A stretch of 64,000 bases of DNA, taken from contig CAVZSC010000026.1 of assembly GCA_963777755.1 (NCBI GenBank), positions 372,001 through 436,000 on the forward strand. Direction: 5' to 3'. Both the position numbers and the translations under genes were made by a program. Origin of the DNA: DATFWC01 sp963777755. GTDB lineage: Bacteria > Pseudomonadota > Alphaproteobacteria > Rhizobiales > Xanthobacteraceae. The notes below the pieces were generated by a model that saw only the letters and a program-made list of their open reading frames with translations, did not search any database and was not told where the DNA came from. Position 1 is the first letter of the stretch, and each line of letters starts with the position of its first letter. Below are positions 46,532 to 55,848 of this stretch, in pieces.

Positions 46532-48436
46532 TTGAAGCTGACCCGTCGCGCCGTCATTCGTACCGGCGCCCTTGCCGTTGCGGCCCCTGCCGCTTCCGCC
46601 ATCCGCGGCCTCGCCACGCCGGCTGCGGCCCAAGAAAAAACCAGCGAGAAAGCCAACGAGAGGACGTGGCACCACGGCCTCTCCCTGTTCGGGGAGCCAC
46701 AATATCCCGAAGGCTTCCGGCATTTCGCCTACGTCAACCCCAACGCCCCGAAAGGCGGCATGGTGCGGCAGATCGCGTTCGGGACGTACGACAATTTCAA
46801 CCTGGTCGTGGCCGGCGTGAAGGGCTCGCTCGCGGGCGGTCTCGACCTCATTCTCGACACGCTGATGGTGCCGGCCCTCGACGAGGTCTCGACCGAATAC
46901 GGATTGCTGGCCGAGGCCGTCAGCTATCCGGCCGATTTTTCCTCCGTCACCTATCGGTTGCGTGCCGAGGCGAAGTGGCACGACGGGATGCCGGTCACCG
47001 CGGACGACGTGATCTTCTCGTTCGAGGCGTTCAAGAAGAACAGCCCACAGCTCTCCGCCTACTATCGCCACGTGGTCAAGGCGGAGAAGAGCGGGCCGCG
47101 CGACGTCACCTTTACCTTCGATGCGCCGGGCAATCGCGAGCTGCCGCAGATCGTCGGACAGCTCAACATCCTGCCGAAGCACTGGTGGGAAGGAACCGAC
47201 AAGTCCGGCAAGAAGCGCGATGTGGCCGCAACTACGCTCGAGCCGCCGCTCGGCTGCGGCGCCTACAAGATCAAGGAATTCGTGGCCGGCCGCAGCATCG
47301 CCTTCGAGCGCGTCAAGGACTATTGGGGCCGCGCGCTCAACGTCAATGTCGGGCGGGATAATTTCGACGAGATCCGCTACGAGTATTTCCGCGACACCAC
47401 GGTTGCCCTCGAGGCCTTCAAGGCCGATCAGGTCGATTGGCGCAGCGAGAACAGCGCCAAGAACTGGGCCACCGCCTACGATTTTCCCGCGGTGCGGGAG
47501 AAGCGCGTCATTCTCGAGGAATTCCCGATCCGCAACGTCGGCGTGATGCAGGCCTTCGTGTTCAACACGCGGCGGCCCCGCTTCCAGGATCCGCGCGTGC
47601 GGCGCGCCTTCAATCTCGCCTTCGATTTCGAGGAAATGAACAAGCAGATCTTCTTCGCCCAATACAGGCGGATCGCGAGCTACTTCGAGGGCACCGAGCT
47701 TGCCTCGTCGGGCCTGCCGCAGGGCCAGGAGAAGGAGATTCTCGAGACGGTACGCGACAAGGTGCCGGCGGAGCTGTTCAGCAAGGAGTATACGAACCCG
47801 GTTTCCGGCAACCCCGAGGCCGTGCGCGCCAACCTGCGCGAGGCCGTCCGCCTGCTCCGCGAGGCCGGCTACGAGGTGCGTGACCGCCGGCTGGTCGATG
47901 CCAAGTCCGGCGAGCCGTTCACCGTCGAATTCCTGGTCGAAGATCCGAACTCGGAGCGCTTTGCCCTGTTCTACAAGCCGTCGCTCGAGCGCCTGGGCAT
48001 GGCGATGACGGTGCGCACGGTGGACGACGCCCAGTACGAGAACCGGCTGCGCCGCTGGGACTTCGACATGATCACCGCCTCCTGGGGCCAGTCGCTGTCG
48101 CCGGGCAACGAGCAGCGCGGCTTTTGGGGCTCCCAGGCCGCCGATATCGTCGGCTCGCGCAACCTGGTCGGCATCAAGAACGCAGCTGTCGACGCGCTGA
48201 TCGATCGCGTGATCTACGCCAAGGATCGCGACGAGCTGGTCGCCGCCACCAAGGCGCTCGACCGCGTGTTGCTGTGGAACTTCTACGTCGTCCCGCAATG
48301 GACCTACGGCAAAGTCCGTTCGGCCCGTTGGGATCGTTTCGGCCGGCCGGCCCCGCTGCCGAAATACGGCCTTTCCGCCTTTCCTACGGTGTGGTGGTGG
48401 GACGCCGAGCGCGCCGCCAAGACCGGGTCGCGCTAG
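46532..48436 (+). CDS. Periplasmic oligopeptide-binding protein YejA (first copy)
   Basis: The 634-residue family-5 solute-binding protein has a Tat signal (LTRRAVIRTGALAVAAPAAS; cleavage near AAAQ). The mature start WHHGLSLFGEPQYPEGFRHFAYVNPNAPKGGM is the YejA hallmark, followed by YRLRAEAKWHDGMPVTADDVIFSFEA and QAFVFNTRRPRFQDPRVRRAFN. It should capture peptides (microcin C-like or murein peptides) for the YejBEF transporter encoded downstream. It starts at TTG 46532 with GGAG upstream. A second paralogue follows, which is common in this group. Confidence 0.9.
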   Translation: MKLTRRAVIRTGALAVAAPAASAIRGLATPAAAQEKTSEKANERTWHHGLSLFGEPQYPEGFRHFAYVNPNAPKGGMVRQIAFGTYDNFNLVVAGVKGSLAGGLDLILDTLMVPALDEVSTEYGLLAEAVSYPADFSSVTYRLRAEAKWHDGMPVTADDVIFSFEAFKKNSPQLSAYYRHVVKAEKSGPRDVTFTFDAPGNRELPQIVGQLNILPKHWWEGTDKSGKKRDVAATTLEPPLGCGAYKIKEFVAGRSIAFERVKDYWGRALNVNVGRDNFDEIRYEYFRDTTVALEAFKADQVDWRSENSAKNWATAYDFPAVREKRVILEEFPIRNVGVMQAFVFNTRRPRFQDPRVRRAFNLAFDFEEMNKQIFFAQYRRIASYFEGTELASSGLPQGQEKEILETVRDKVPAELFSKEYTNPVSGNPEAVRANLREAVRLLREAGYEVRDRRLVDAKSGEPFTVEFLVEDPNSERFALFYKPSLERLGMAMTVRTVDDAQYENRLRRWDFDMITASWGQSLSPGNEQRGFWGSQAADIVGSRNLVGIKNAAVDALIDRVIYAKDRDELVAATKALDRVLLWNFYVVPQWTYGKVRSARWDRFGRPAPLPKYGLSAFPTVWWWDAERAAKTGSR

Positions 48437-48508
48437 TGCCCCGAACCCGAAGTTCGCACACCCTCGCCGCGAGTTCGATTGCGAACTTCGGGTTCAAAAG
48501 GGGCACTA
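48434..48508. repeat. Palindromic element A, right after yejA copy 1
   Basis: It starts at the stop codon of the first binding-protein gene: TAGTGCCCC (48434-48442) plus GAACCCGAAGTTCGC (48443-48457) pair with GCGAACTTCGGGTTC (48481-48495) and GGGGCACTA (48500-48508), leaving a four-base AAAA bulge. All 24 arm pairs are exact. Confidence 0.85.
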
Positions 48509-48522
48509 GAATCATAGATTTG

Positions 48523-48598
48523 CTGGTGTCCCCTTGGTTCCGAAGCTCGCCTGAGGGGGTGCCGCAAGTGTGTGCGAGCTTCGGAACCGGGACACCAG
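48523..48598. repeat. Palindromic element B, reaching the start of yejA copy 2
   Basis: CTGGTGTCCC (48523-48532) plus GGTTCCGAAGCTCGC (48536-48550) pair exactly with GCGAGCTTCGGAACC (48574-48588) and GGGACACCAG (48589-48598). Architecture and size match element A, and the inner arms are related in sequence (xxCCGAAGyTCGC). It ends on the first base of the next gene's GTG. Confidence 0.85.
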
Positions 48599-50496
48599 TG
48601 AAGTGGACCGCTTCGCGTCGCGAGGTCCTCGGCCTTTCGGCCGGTGCCGTCGTGGCAGGCCTGGGGGCGGCGCGCGCGGCCGGCCCGGCCCTCGCCGTCG
48701 GCGAAGTCGCGACGTCCGCTGGCGACGTCCAGACGCACGGCATCTCGGCCTTCGGCGATCTCAAGTACGCGCCGGACTTTCTTCATTTCGCTTACGTCGA
48801 TCCGGCGGCCCCCAAGGGCGGGACGTTCTCGCAGATCGGGCCGAACCGCCAGTTCAACCAGAACTTCCTCACCTTCAATTCGTTCAACGGCTTCATCCTC
48901 AGGGGCGACGCGGCGCAGGGAATCCAGCTCACCTTCGCCACCCTCATGGCCCGCGCGCAGGACGAGCCCGACGCCATGTACGGCCTCGCCGCCCGCGCGG
49001 TGCGCATCTCGCCCGACAAGCTGACCTACCGGTTTCTGTTGCGCGGCGGCGTGCGCTTCCATGACGGCAGTCCGCTCACTGCTCACGACGTCGCCTTCTC
49101 GCTCAATATCCTCAAGGAGAAGGGCCATCCGATCATTCAGCAGCTGCTGCGCGACTTCGCCGGTGCCGAAGCGGCAGACGACACGACCGTGGTGGCGCGC
49201 TTCGCCGAGAAGCGCGCGCGCGACGTGCCGCTGTTCGTCGCCGGCCTGCCGATCTTCTCGCGCGCCTACTATTCCGCCCGCCCCTTCGAGGAATCGACGC
49301 TCGACATTCCGCTCGGATCGGGCGCCTACAAGGTCGGTCGGTTCTCTGCCGGCCGGTTCGTCGAGTACGACCGGGTGAAGGATTGGTGGGGCGCCGAGCT
49401 TCCGGTGTCGCGCGGCCAGAACAATTTCGACGTGGTGCGCTTCGAATACTACCGCGACCGCGACGTGGCGTTCGAAGGGTTCACGGCCAAGAACTACCTG
49501 TTTCGCGAGGAGTTCACCTCGCGCCTGTGGGCAACCCGCTACGACTTTCCGGCCATCCGCGACGGACGCGTCAAGCGCGAGGTGCTGCCCGACGACACGC
49601 CGTCCGGTGCGCAGGGCTGGTTCATCAATACGCGGCGCGACAAGCTCAAGGACCGCCGCCTGCGCGAGGCGCTCATCCTGGCGTTCGATTTCGAATGGAC
49701 CAACAAGACCATCATGTACGGGTCATACGACCGTACCCACTCGGTGTTCCAGAATTCCGACATGATGGCCGAGGGCAAGCCGAGCGCGGACGAGGCTGCT
49801 CTGCTCGCGCCCTATCGGGGCAAGGTGCCGGACGAAGTGTTCGGCGAGCCGTTCGTGCCGCCGGTCTCCGACGGCTCGGGCCAGGACCGCAATCTTCTGC
49901 GCAGGGCGGCCCAGTTGCTCAACGAGGCGGGCTTTGCGATCAAGGACGGCAAGCGCGTCAATGCCAAGGGCGAGCGCATCGCGATCGAGTTCCTGATCGA
50001 CGAGCCGACCTTTCAACCGCACCACATGCCGTTCATCAAGAATCTCGGCACCCTGGGCATCGAGGCAAACTTGCGCGTCGTCGATCCGGTGCAGTTTCGC
50101 GCCCGAGTCGACGACTTCGACTTCGACATGACGGTGCAGCGGTTCGGCTTCTCCACCACACCCGGCGACTCGTTGCGCAGCTATTTCTCCTCCCAGGCGG
50201 CGACCTTGCGCGGCTCGCAGAACCTCGCCGGCATTGCCGAGCCGGCGATCGACGCCATGATCGATCGCATCATCGCCGCCGAGACCCGGCCCGAGATGGT
50301 CACCGCCTGCCGGGCGCTCGATCGGCTGATTCGGGCCGGGCGCTTTTGGATTCCCCATTGGTACAAGGCGTCCCATTGGATCGCCTATTGGGACGTATTC
50401 GGCCGGCCCCCGGCCAAGCCGCGCTATGGCCGCGGCGTGCTGGAGACCTGGTGGTACGATCCCAACAAGGCCGCGAAGGTCGAGCGGCCGGGATGA
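48598..50496 (+). CDS. Periplasmic oligopeptide-binding protein YejA (second copy)
   Basis: The 632-residue paralogue of the preceding gene has a twin-arginine signal (ASRREVLGLSAGAVVAGLGAARA), then HGISAFGDLKYAPDFLHFAYVDPAAPKGGTF, YRFLLRGGVRFHDGSPLTAHDVAFSLN and GWFINTRRDKLKDRRLREALILAFDFEW. The C-terminus ends like copy 1 (ETWWYDPNKAAK). A GTG at 48598 is the only start that keeps the whole signal; its first base is the last base of palindrome B, so the translation start lies at the foot of a stable hairpin. Its ligand may differ from copy 1 because identity is clearly partial. Confidence 0.9.
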   Translation: MKWTASRREVLGLSAGAVVAGLGAARAAGPALAVGEVATSAGDVQTHGISAFGDLKYAPDFLHFAYVDPAAPKGGTFSQIGPNRQFNQNFLTFNSFNGFILRGDAAQGIQLTFATLMARAQDEPDAMYGLAARAVRISPDKLTYRFLLRGGVRFHDGSPLTAHDVAFSLNILKEKGHPIIQQLLRDFAGAEAADDTTVVARFAEKRARDVPLFVAGLPIFSRAYYSARPFEESTLDIPLGSGAYKVGRFSAGRFVEYDRVKDWWGAELPVSRGQNNFDVVRFEYYRDRDVAFEGFTAKNYLFREEFTSRLWATRYDFPAIRDGRVKREVLPDDTPSGAQGWFINTRRDKLKDRRLREALILAFDFEWTNKTIMYGSYDRTHSVFQNSDMMAEGKPSADEAALLAPYRGKVPDEVFGEPFVPPVSDGSGQDRNLLRRAAQLLNEAGFAIKDGKRVNAKGERIAIEFLIDEPTFQPHHMPFIKNLGTLGIEANLRVVDPVQFRARVDDFDFDMTVQRFGFSTTPGDSLRSYFSSQAATLRGSQNLAGIAEPAIDAMIDRIIAAETRPEMVTACRALDRLIRAGRFWIPHWYKASHWIAYWDVFGRPPAKPRYGRGVLETWWYDPNKAAKVERPG

Positions 50497-50628
50497 GAAT
50501 ATGCTAGGGGTTGCGACGGGCTGCACCATGGGCGGCAGGCGAGGTGGCGCGCCACCGCGCCCCGCCCTATATGCGGCCCTGGAGGATGGTCGGCGCGCCG
50601 CAGCCGGGACACGAGCGCAATCAATTCC

Positions 50629-51744
50629 ATGACCGCCTATATCATCCGCCGCATCCTGTTCATGATCCCGACCTTGCTCGGGATCATGCTGGTCTCCTTT
50701 CTGGTGGTGCAGTTCGCGCCCGGCGGGCCGGTCGAGCGCGTGATCGCGCAGCTGTCGGGCGCCGACACCGGCGCGACCTCGCGAATCTCCGGGTCGTCGG
50801 GCGGCGATTTCGGCTCGCGCGGGCAGGTTCAGGGCGGCTCGCAGGTCGACGCCGTCACCTCCAAATACCGCGGTGCCCAGGGCCTCGATCCCGAATTCGT
50901 CAAGAGCCTGGAGAAGCAGTTCGGCTTCGACAAGCCGGCCTACGAGCGCTTCGGGCTGATGCTGTGGAACTTCATCCGCTTCGATTTCGGCAAGAGCTAT
51001 TTCCGCGACGTCCAGGTGATCGATCTGGTCAAGGAGAAGCTTCCCGTCTCGATGTCGCTCGGCATCTGGATGACCTTGCTCACCTACCTGATCTCCATTC
51101 CCCTCGGCATCCGCAAGGCGGTCCAGGACGGCTCGCGGTTCGACACGTGGACGTCCGGCTTCATCATCATCGGCTACGCCATCCCCGGCTTCCTGGTCGC
51201 GATCCTGCTCATAATCCTGTTCGCCGGCGGCTCGTTCTTCGACGTGTTTCCGCTGCGCGGGCTCACTTCCGACAACTGGGCGCAGCTGCCGTGGTACCGC
51301 AAGATCGCCGACTATTTCTGGCACCTGACGCTGCCCATCATCGCCATGGGGCTCGGCGCCTTCGCCACCATGACGCTGCTCACCAAGAATTCGTTCCTCG
51401 ATGAGGTGCGCAAGCAGTACGTGCTCACCGCCCGTGCCAAGGGCTGTACGCAATACCAGACGCTGTACGGGCACATCTTCCGCAACGCCATGCTGATCGT
51501 GATCGCCGGCTTCCCGGGAGCCTTCGTGCACGCCTTCTTTTCCGGCTCGCTGCTGATCGAGACCATCTTCTCGCTCGACGGGCTGGGTCTGCTCGGCTTC
51601 GAGAGCGTGCTCAACCGCGACTATCCGGTGGTCTTCGCCACGCTCTACATCTTCTCGCTGGTCGGGCTGGTGGTGAACCTCATCTCCGACCTCGCCTATA
51701 CCTGGGTCGATCCGCGCATCGACTTCGAGACCCGGGAGGTATGA
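50629..51744 (+). CDS. yejB: Oligopeptide ABC transporter permease YejB
   Basis: The 371-residue inner-membrane protein has an N-terminal helix MTAYIIRRILFMIPTLLGIMLVSFLVVQFAPGGP, a roughly 100-residue periplasmic loop (with GADTGATSRISGSSGG) and five more helices. The EAA motif that contacts the ATPase is near residues 260-280 (TARAKGCTQYQTLYGHIFRNAM). It ends WVDPRIDFETREV, as in YejB. It overlaps yejE by 4 bp (ATGA), so they are translationally coupled. Confidence 0.95.
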   Translation: MTAYIIRRILFMIPTLLGIMLVSFLVVQFAPGGPVERVIAQLSGADTGATSRISGSSGGDFGSRGQVQGGSQVDAVTSKYRGAQGLDPEFVKSLEKQFGFDKPAYERFGLMLWNFIRFDFGKSYFRDVQVIDLVKEKLPVSMSLGIWMTLLTYLISIPLGIRKAVQDGSRFDTWTSGFIIIGYAIPGFLVAILLIILFAGGSFFDVFPLRGLTSDNWAQLPWYRKIADYFWHLTLPIIAMGLGAFATMTLLTKNSFLDEVRKQYVLTARAKGCTQYQTLYGHIFRNAMLIVIAGFPGAFVHAFFSGSLLIETIFSLDGLGLLGFESVLNRDYPVVFATLYIFSLVGLVVNLISDLAYTWVDPRIDFETREV

Positions 51745-52928
51745 GCGTGGACGCCCGCGTCGCTGCCACGACGCCCGACACCAAGGCCGTGTCGCCGGTC
51801 GGGCTCGTCGTCATGCCGGAGGGCCGCCCGCTCGACGTGTCGCCGCTCACGCGCCGGCGCTGGCAGAACTTCAAGGCGAACCGGCGCGGCTACTGGTCGT
51901 TCTGGATCTTCCTGGTGCTGTTCGTCCTTTCGCTGTTCGCCGAGTTCATCGCCAACGACAAGCCGTTCTACATCAGCTTCGAAGGAAAGTCGTATTTTCC
52001 CGTGTTCGTCACCTATCCGGAGACGGCGTTCGGCGGCGACTTCGAGACGGCGGCGGACTATCGCGATCCCTATCTGCAGAAGCTGATCGCCGAGAAGGGC
52101 GGCACCATGATCTGGCCGCCGATCCGCTATTCCTACGGGACGCACAATCTCGACCTGCCGACGCCGGCGCCGTCGAAGCCGACCTGGATGCTCACCGAGA
52201 AGGAATGCCAGCCGGTGGTCGAGCGCAAGAAGCTCTCCGGCTGCCGCGATCTCGAGTACAACTGGCTCGGCACCGACGACCAGGGGCGCGACCTCGTCGC
52301 CCGCATGATCTACGGCTTCCGCATCTCGGTCCTGTTCGGCCTGACCCTCACTTTGGTGTCGTCGTTCATCGGCGTCGCGGCCGGCGCCGTGCAGGGCTAT
52401 TTCGGCGGCTGGACCGACTTGCTGTTCCAGCGCTTCATCGAGGTCTGGACTTCCATACCCTCGCTCTACCTGCTCCTCATCATCTCCTCGGTGCTGGTGC
52501 CCGGCTTCTTCGTCCTGCTCGGCATCCTGCTCCTGTTCTCCTGGGTGTCGCTGGTGGGGCTGGTGCGCGCCGAGTTCCTGCGCGGGCGCAATTTCGAATA
52601 CATCCAGGCGGCGCGCGCGCTCGGGGTATCGAACGCCAAGATCATGTTCCGCCATCTGCTGCCCAACGCCATGGTGGCGACCATGACGTTCCTGCCGTTC
52701 ATCCTGTCGTCCTCGGTGATGACCCTCACCGCGCTCGACTTCCTCGGCTTCGGCCTGCCGCCGGGCTCGCCCTCGCTGGGCGAGATCCTGTCCCAGGGCA
52801 AGGCCAACGTGCAGGCGCCGTGGCTCGGGCTGACTGGCTTCTTCACCGTGGCGGTGATGCTCTCGCTCCTGATCTTCATCGGCGAGGCGGTGCGCGACGC
52901 CTTCGACCCGCGCAAGACGTTCGGGTAG
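51741..52928 (+). CDS. yejE: Oligopeptide ABC transporter permease YejE
   Basis: The 395-residue partner of YejB has a helix near residues 50-70 (YWSFWIFLVLFVLSLFAEF), a large periplasmic region with YFPVFVTYPETAFGGDFETAADYRDPY and YNWLGTDDQGRDLVARMIYGFRIS, then five helices with the EAA loop QAARALGVSNAKIMFRHLLPNAM. It ends DAFDPRKTFG, as in DppC/YejE proteins. Start ATG lies inside the end of yejB; yejF follows after 5 bp. Confidence 0.95.
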   Translation: MSVDARVAATTPDTKAVSPVGLVVMPEGRPLDVSPLTRRRWQNFKANRRGYWSFWIFLVLFVLSLFAEFIANDKPFYISFEGKSYFPVFVTYPETAFGGDFETAADYRDPYLQKLIAEKGGTMIWPPIRYSYGTHNLDLPTPAPSKPTWMLTEKECQPVVERKKLSGCRDLEYNWLGTDDQGRDLVARMIYGFRISVLFGLTLTLVSSFIGVAAGAVQGYFGGWTDLLFQRFIEVWTSIPSLYLLLIISSVLVPGFFVLLGILLLFSWVSLVGLVRAEFLRGRNFEYIQAARALGVSNAKIMFRHLLPNAMVATMTFLPFILSSSVMTLTALDFLGFGLPPGSPSLGEILSQGKANVQAPWLGLTGFFTVAVMLSLLIFIGEAVRDAFDPRKTFG

Positions 52929-52933
52929 GCGCG

Positions 52934-54559
52934 ATGGCACCTCTCCTCTCCGTCCGCGACCTCTCGGTCGCGTTCCGCCAGGGCGAGCGCGAGATGCTCG
53001 CCGTCGATCGCGTCTCGTTCGAGATCGAGAAGGGCGAGACGGTTGCGCTGGTCGGCGAATCGGGCTCCGGCAAGTCGGTGACGGCGCTGTCGGTCCTCAA
53101 GCTCCTGCCCTATCCGGCCGCAAGCCATCCGTCCGGCACCATCCATTTCAAGGGCCGGGAGCTGCTCGGCCTGCCGGAGCACGAGATCCGCGACGTTCGC
53201 GGCAACGACATCACCATCATCTTCCAGGAGCCGATGACCTCGCTCAATCCGCTGCACACGATCGAGAAGCAGATCGGCGAGATTCTCGAGCTGCACAGCG
53301 GCATCAAGGGCGCGGCCGCGCAGGCGCGCATCGTCGAGCTGCTCGGCCAGGTCGGCATTCCCGATCCGGCGAGCCGGCTGCAGAGCTATCCGCATCAGCT
53401 CTCGGGCGGCCAGCGCCAGCGCGTCATGATCGCCATGGCGCTCGCCAACGAGCCGGACCTCCTCATCGCCGACGAGCCCACCACCGCCCTCGACGTCACC
53501 GTGCAGGCGCAGATCCTCAAGCTGTTGAAGGAGATCCAGACGCGGCTCGGCATGAGCATGCTGTTCATCACTCACGATCTCGGCATCGTGCGCAAGATCG
53601 CCGACCGGGTGTGCGTCATGAGCAAGGGCAAGATCGTCGAGCAGGGGCCGGTCGAGCGCGTCTACAACGCGCCCGAGCACCCCTATACGTGCGCGCTGCT
53701 TGCGGCGGAGCCCAAGTGCGAGCCGGCGCCACTGCAGCCGAGCGCGCCGGTCATCGTCGAGACCCGCGATCTGCGCGTCTGGTTCCCGATCAAGCGCGGC
53801 GTGCTGCGCAAGGTGGTCGGCCACATCAAGGCGGTCGATGGCGTCAGCGTGACGGTGCGCAAGGGCGAGACGCTCGGCGTGGTCGGCGAGTCGGGCTCGG
53901 GCAAGACCACCCTCGGCCTTGCCATCCTGCGACTGATCTCGTCCAACGGCCCGATCGTGTTCCTGGGCAACACCATCCAGGGCCTGAAGTTCAAGGAGAT
54001 GCGGCCGTTCCGGCACGACATGCAGATCGTGTTCCAGGACCCCTACGGGTCGCTCAGCCCGCGCATGGCGGTCTCCCACATCATCGAGGAGGGACTGTGG
54101 GTCCACCATCCCGCGATGAGCGTCGCGGAACGCGAGGATCGCGTGGTGCGCGCGCTGCGCGACGTCGGCCTCGATCCCGAGACGCGCTTCCGTTATCCGC
54201 ACGAGTTCTCCGGCGGCCAGCGCCAACGCATCGCGGTGGCGCGGGCGATCGTGCTCGAGCCGACTTTCGTCATGCTGGACGAGCCGACCAGCGCGCTCGA
54301 CATGCTGATCCAGGCGCAAATCGTCGAGCTCCTGCGTGACCTGCAGGAGCGCCGCAATCTCACGTACATGTTCATCTCGCACGATCTCAAGGTGGTCGCC
54401 GCGCTGGCGAGCCGCATCATCGTGATGCGCAACGGCAAGGTGATGGAGGAGGGGCCGGCCGCGGACGTGTTCGCGAACCCCAAGAGCGATTACACGCGCG
54501 CGCTGTTTGCCGCCGCCTTCAATCTCGAGACCGCGCCCGAGGGCGTGGTGGCGCAGTAA
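52934..54559 (+). CDS. yejF: Oligopeptide ABC transporter ATPase YejF (double domain)
   Basis: This 541-residue fusion of two ABC ATPase domains resembles DppD-DppF in one chain. Domain 1: Walker A GESGSGKSVTAL, signature QLSGGQRQRVMIAMALA, Walker B LLIADEPTTALDV. Domain 2: Walker A GESGSGKTTLGLAIL, signature FSGGQRQRIAVARAI, Walker B FVMLDEPTSALDM. Between them sits the oligopeptide C-terminal zone. It powers import through YejB/YejE of peptides held by the two binding proteins. The gene is the last of this five-gene unit; the next gene is convergent. Confidence 0.96.
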   Translation: MAPLLSVRDLSVAFRQGEREMLAVDRVSFEIEKGETVALVGESGSGKSVTALSVLKLLPYPAASHPSGTIHFKGRELLGLPEHEIRDVRGNDITIIFQEPMTSLNPLHTIEKQIGEILELHSGIKGAAAQARIVELLGQVGIPDPASRLQSYPHQLSGGQRQRVMIAMALANEPDLLIADEPTTALDVTVQAQILKLLKEIQTRLGMSMLFITHDLGIVRKIADRVCVMSKGKIVEQGPVERVYNAPEHPYTCALLAAEPKCEPAPLQPSAPVIVETRDLRVWFPIKRGVLRKVVGHIKAVDGVSVTVRKGETLGVVGESGSGKTTLGLAILRLISSNGPIVFLGNTIQGLKFKEMRPFRHDMQIVFQDPYGSLSPRMAVSHIIEEGLWVHHPAMSVAEREDRVVRALRDVGLDPETRFRYPHEFSGGQRQRIAVARAIVLEPTFVMLDEPTSALDMLIQAQIVELLRDLQERRNLTYMFISHDLKVVAALASRIIVMRNGKVMEEGPAADVFANPKSDYTRALFAAAFNLETAPEGVVAQ

Positions 54560-54573
54560 AGCATCTGCGCGGA

Positions 54574-55434
54574 TCAGCTTCTCGCCGCGAGCCTGCGCAC
54601 GCTGGTCACGTCGCTGCCGCCCGCCTTGATGCGGTCGACGGCCTCGCCGAGCGGCTCGATGGCGACCGCCATGTGGTGGCCATTGGCGTGCACGAGTCTT
54701 TGCGGGTCGCGCACGATCGCCACATGGCGCTTCCAGAATACCAGGTCGCCGCGCCGCAGGTTGGAATGCCCGGCATTCGCCGCAACCGCTGCGCCGAGCG
54801 CCTGTTCCTGCTGGTCGCTGTCGCGCGGGCAGGAGATGCCGCAGGCCGTCAGCGCAGTCTGCACCAAGCCGGAGCAATCGAGGCCCAGGCTGGTTTTGCC
54901 CCCCCACAGGTAGGGCGCGCCGACGAAGCGCTCGGCGACGGCGACGAAATCGGCGGCGACGTCATCGATGGCCGCGAGATGCTGCGCCGGCACGTAGCCG
55001 CCGCCGGCCGTCACCGCAAAACGCGCCTCATGGCGGACGACGGCTAGGCGCGCCCCGAGTGGCAGGGCGGTCAGCGGCGGCAGCTTGATGTCGGGACCCG
55101 GGAACACCAGGGTGCGCAGCGCCGCGACCCGGTGGGTCGGCGCCGCCCCCGGTGCGCCCAGGGCGGCGGCCGGCAGCCAGCCGACATAGCGGTCCTCGTG
55201 CAGCTGGCCCCAGGCCCAGCCTTCGTCGGTCGTTTCGTACACCGTCACCCGTTCGCCCATCAGCGCCTCGGTGTCGAGCGACGCGTCGGGCGCGGGCGAG
55301 CGCCGCACCGGCGCCTGCGGCTCGATCACTTCGCGCAACGTCCCCTCGACGAAGCGGGCCGCATCCACCTGGCCCTCCAGGTCCTTGGCGGCGAGGTCCG
55401 GCCGGTACGGCGTCAGCCTCGGGTCGAGGGTCAT
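54574..55434 (-). CDS. NlpC/P60 cysteine peptidase with SH3 domains
   Basis: The 286-residue protein carries two SH3b-like domains (about residues 40-160: RSPAPDASLDTEALMGERVTVYETTDEGWAWGQL, then PLTALPLGARLAVV) and a C-terminal NlpC/P60 domain with LWGGKTSLGLDCSGLVQTAL (catalytic Cys), DLVFWKRHVAIV (His) and VHANGHH. It cleaves peptide bonds in murein stems. No signal peptide is visible, as in cytoplasmic dipeptidyl-peptidase VI-type enzymes that recycle cell-wall peptides; this fits a cytoplasmic aminopeptidase gene upstream. It overlaps the MarR gene by 4 bp. Confidence 0.93.
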   Translation of the reverse strand: MTLDPRLTPYRPDLAAKDLEGQVDAARFVEGTLREVIEPQAPVRRSPAPDASLDTEALMGERVTVYETTDEGWAWGQLHEDRYVGWLPAAALGAPGAAPTHRVAALRTLVFPGPDIKLPPLTALPLGARLAVVRHEARFAVTAGGGYVPAQHLAAIDDVAADFVAVAERFVGAPYLWGGKTSLGLDCSGLVQTALTACGISCPRDSDQQEQALGAAVAANAGHSNLRRGDLVFWKRHVAIVRDPQRLVHANGHHMAVAIEPLGEAVDRIKAGGSDVTSVRRLAARS

Positions 55435-55781
55435 CGCGGCAGTCCTTGCGCCTTGGCCACTACCAGGTCGCCGAGCTTCTCCACGTAGAGCGCGCCCTTC
55501 ACGGTGCGCTGGATGATCACGTTGCGGCGGTCGGCGGTGTCGCGCTTGCGCGAGACGAGCTCCAACTGCCCCATCGTATCGAGCGCGCGCGTGATCACCG
55601 GCTTGGTCACCCTGAGCTTGGCGGCAAGGGCCCGCACCGTGTGCGGTGGCGTCTCGAGATAGATCGTCAGCAGCACCGCGAGCTGGCGGGCCGACAAGTC
55701 CGGCTCGTTGTCGGTGACCAGCGCGTGGGCAAACTCATGGAGCAGCCGCAGCGCCTGAGCGGGACGCAGTTCGACCGCCAT
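55431..55781 (-). CDS. MarR-family transcriptional regulator
   Basis: This 116-residue winged-helix protein shows the MarR core: LSARQLAVLLTIYLETPPHTVRALAAKLRVTKPVITRALDTMGQLELVSRKRDTADRRNVIIQRT, with recognition helix TKPVITRALDTM and the D-x-R wing (DTADRRN). The dimerisation ends are short compared with the usual 140-150 residues. It sits between an aminopeptidase and an NlpC/P60 gene (4-bp overlap with the latter), so it may control them. Its ligand is unknown. Confidence 0.88.
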   Translation of the reverse strand: MAVELRPAQALRLLHEFAHALVTDNEPDLSARQLAVLLTIYLETPPHTVRALAAKLRVTKPVITRALDTMGQLELVSRKRDTADRRNVIIQRTVKGALYVEKLGDLVVAKAQGLPR

Positions 55782-55848
55782 GAAGGGCTCCGCACCACAG
55801 CAAACGAGGACGCATTATTTTGGCGGCGCGCTGCCTGCGCAAGCCGCT

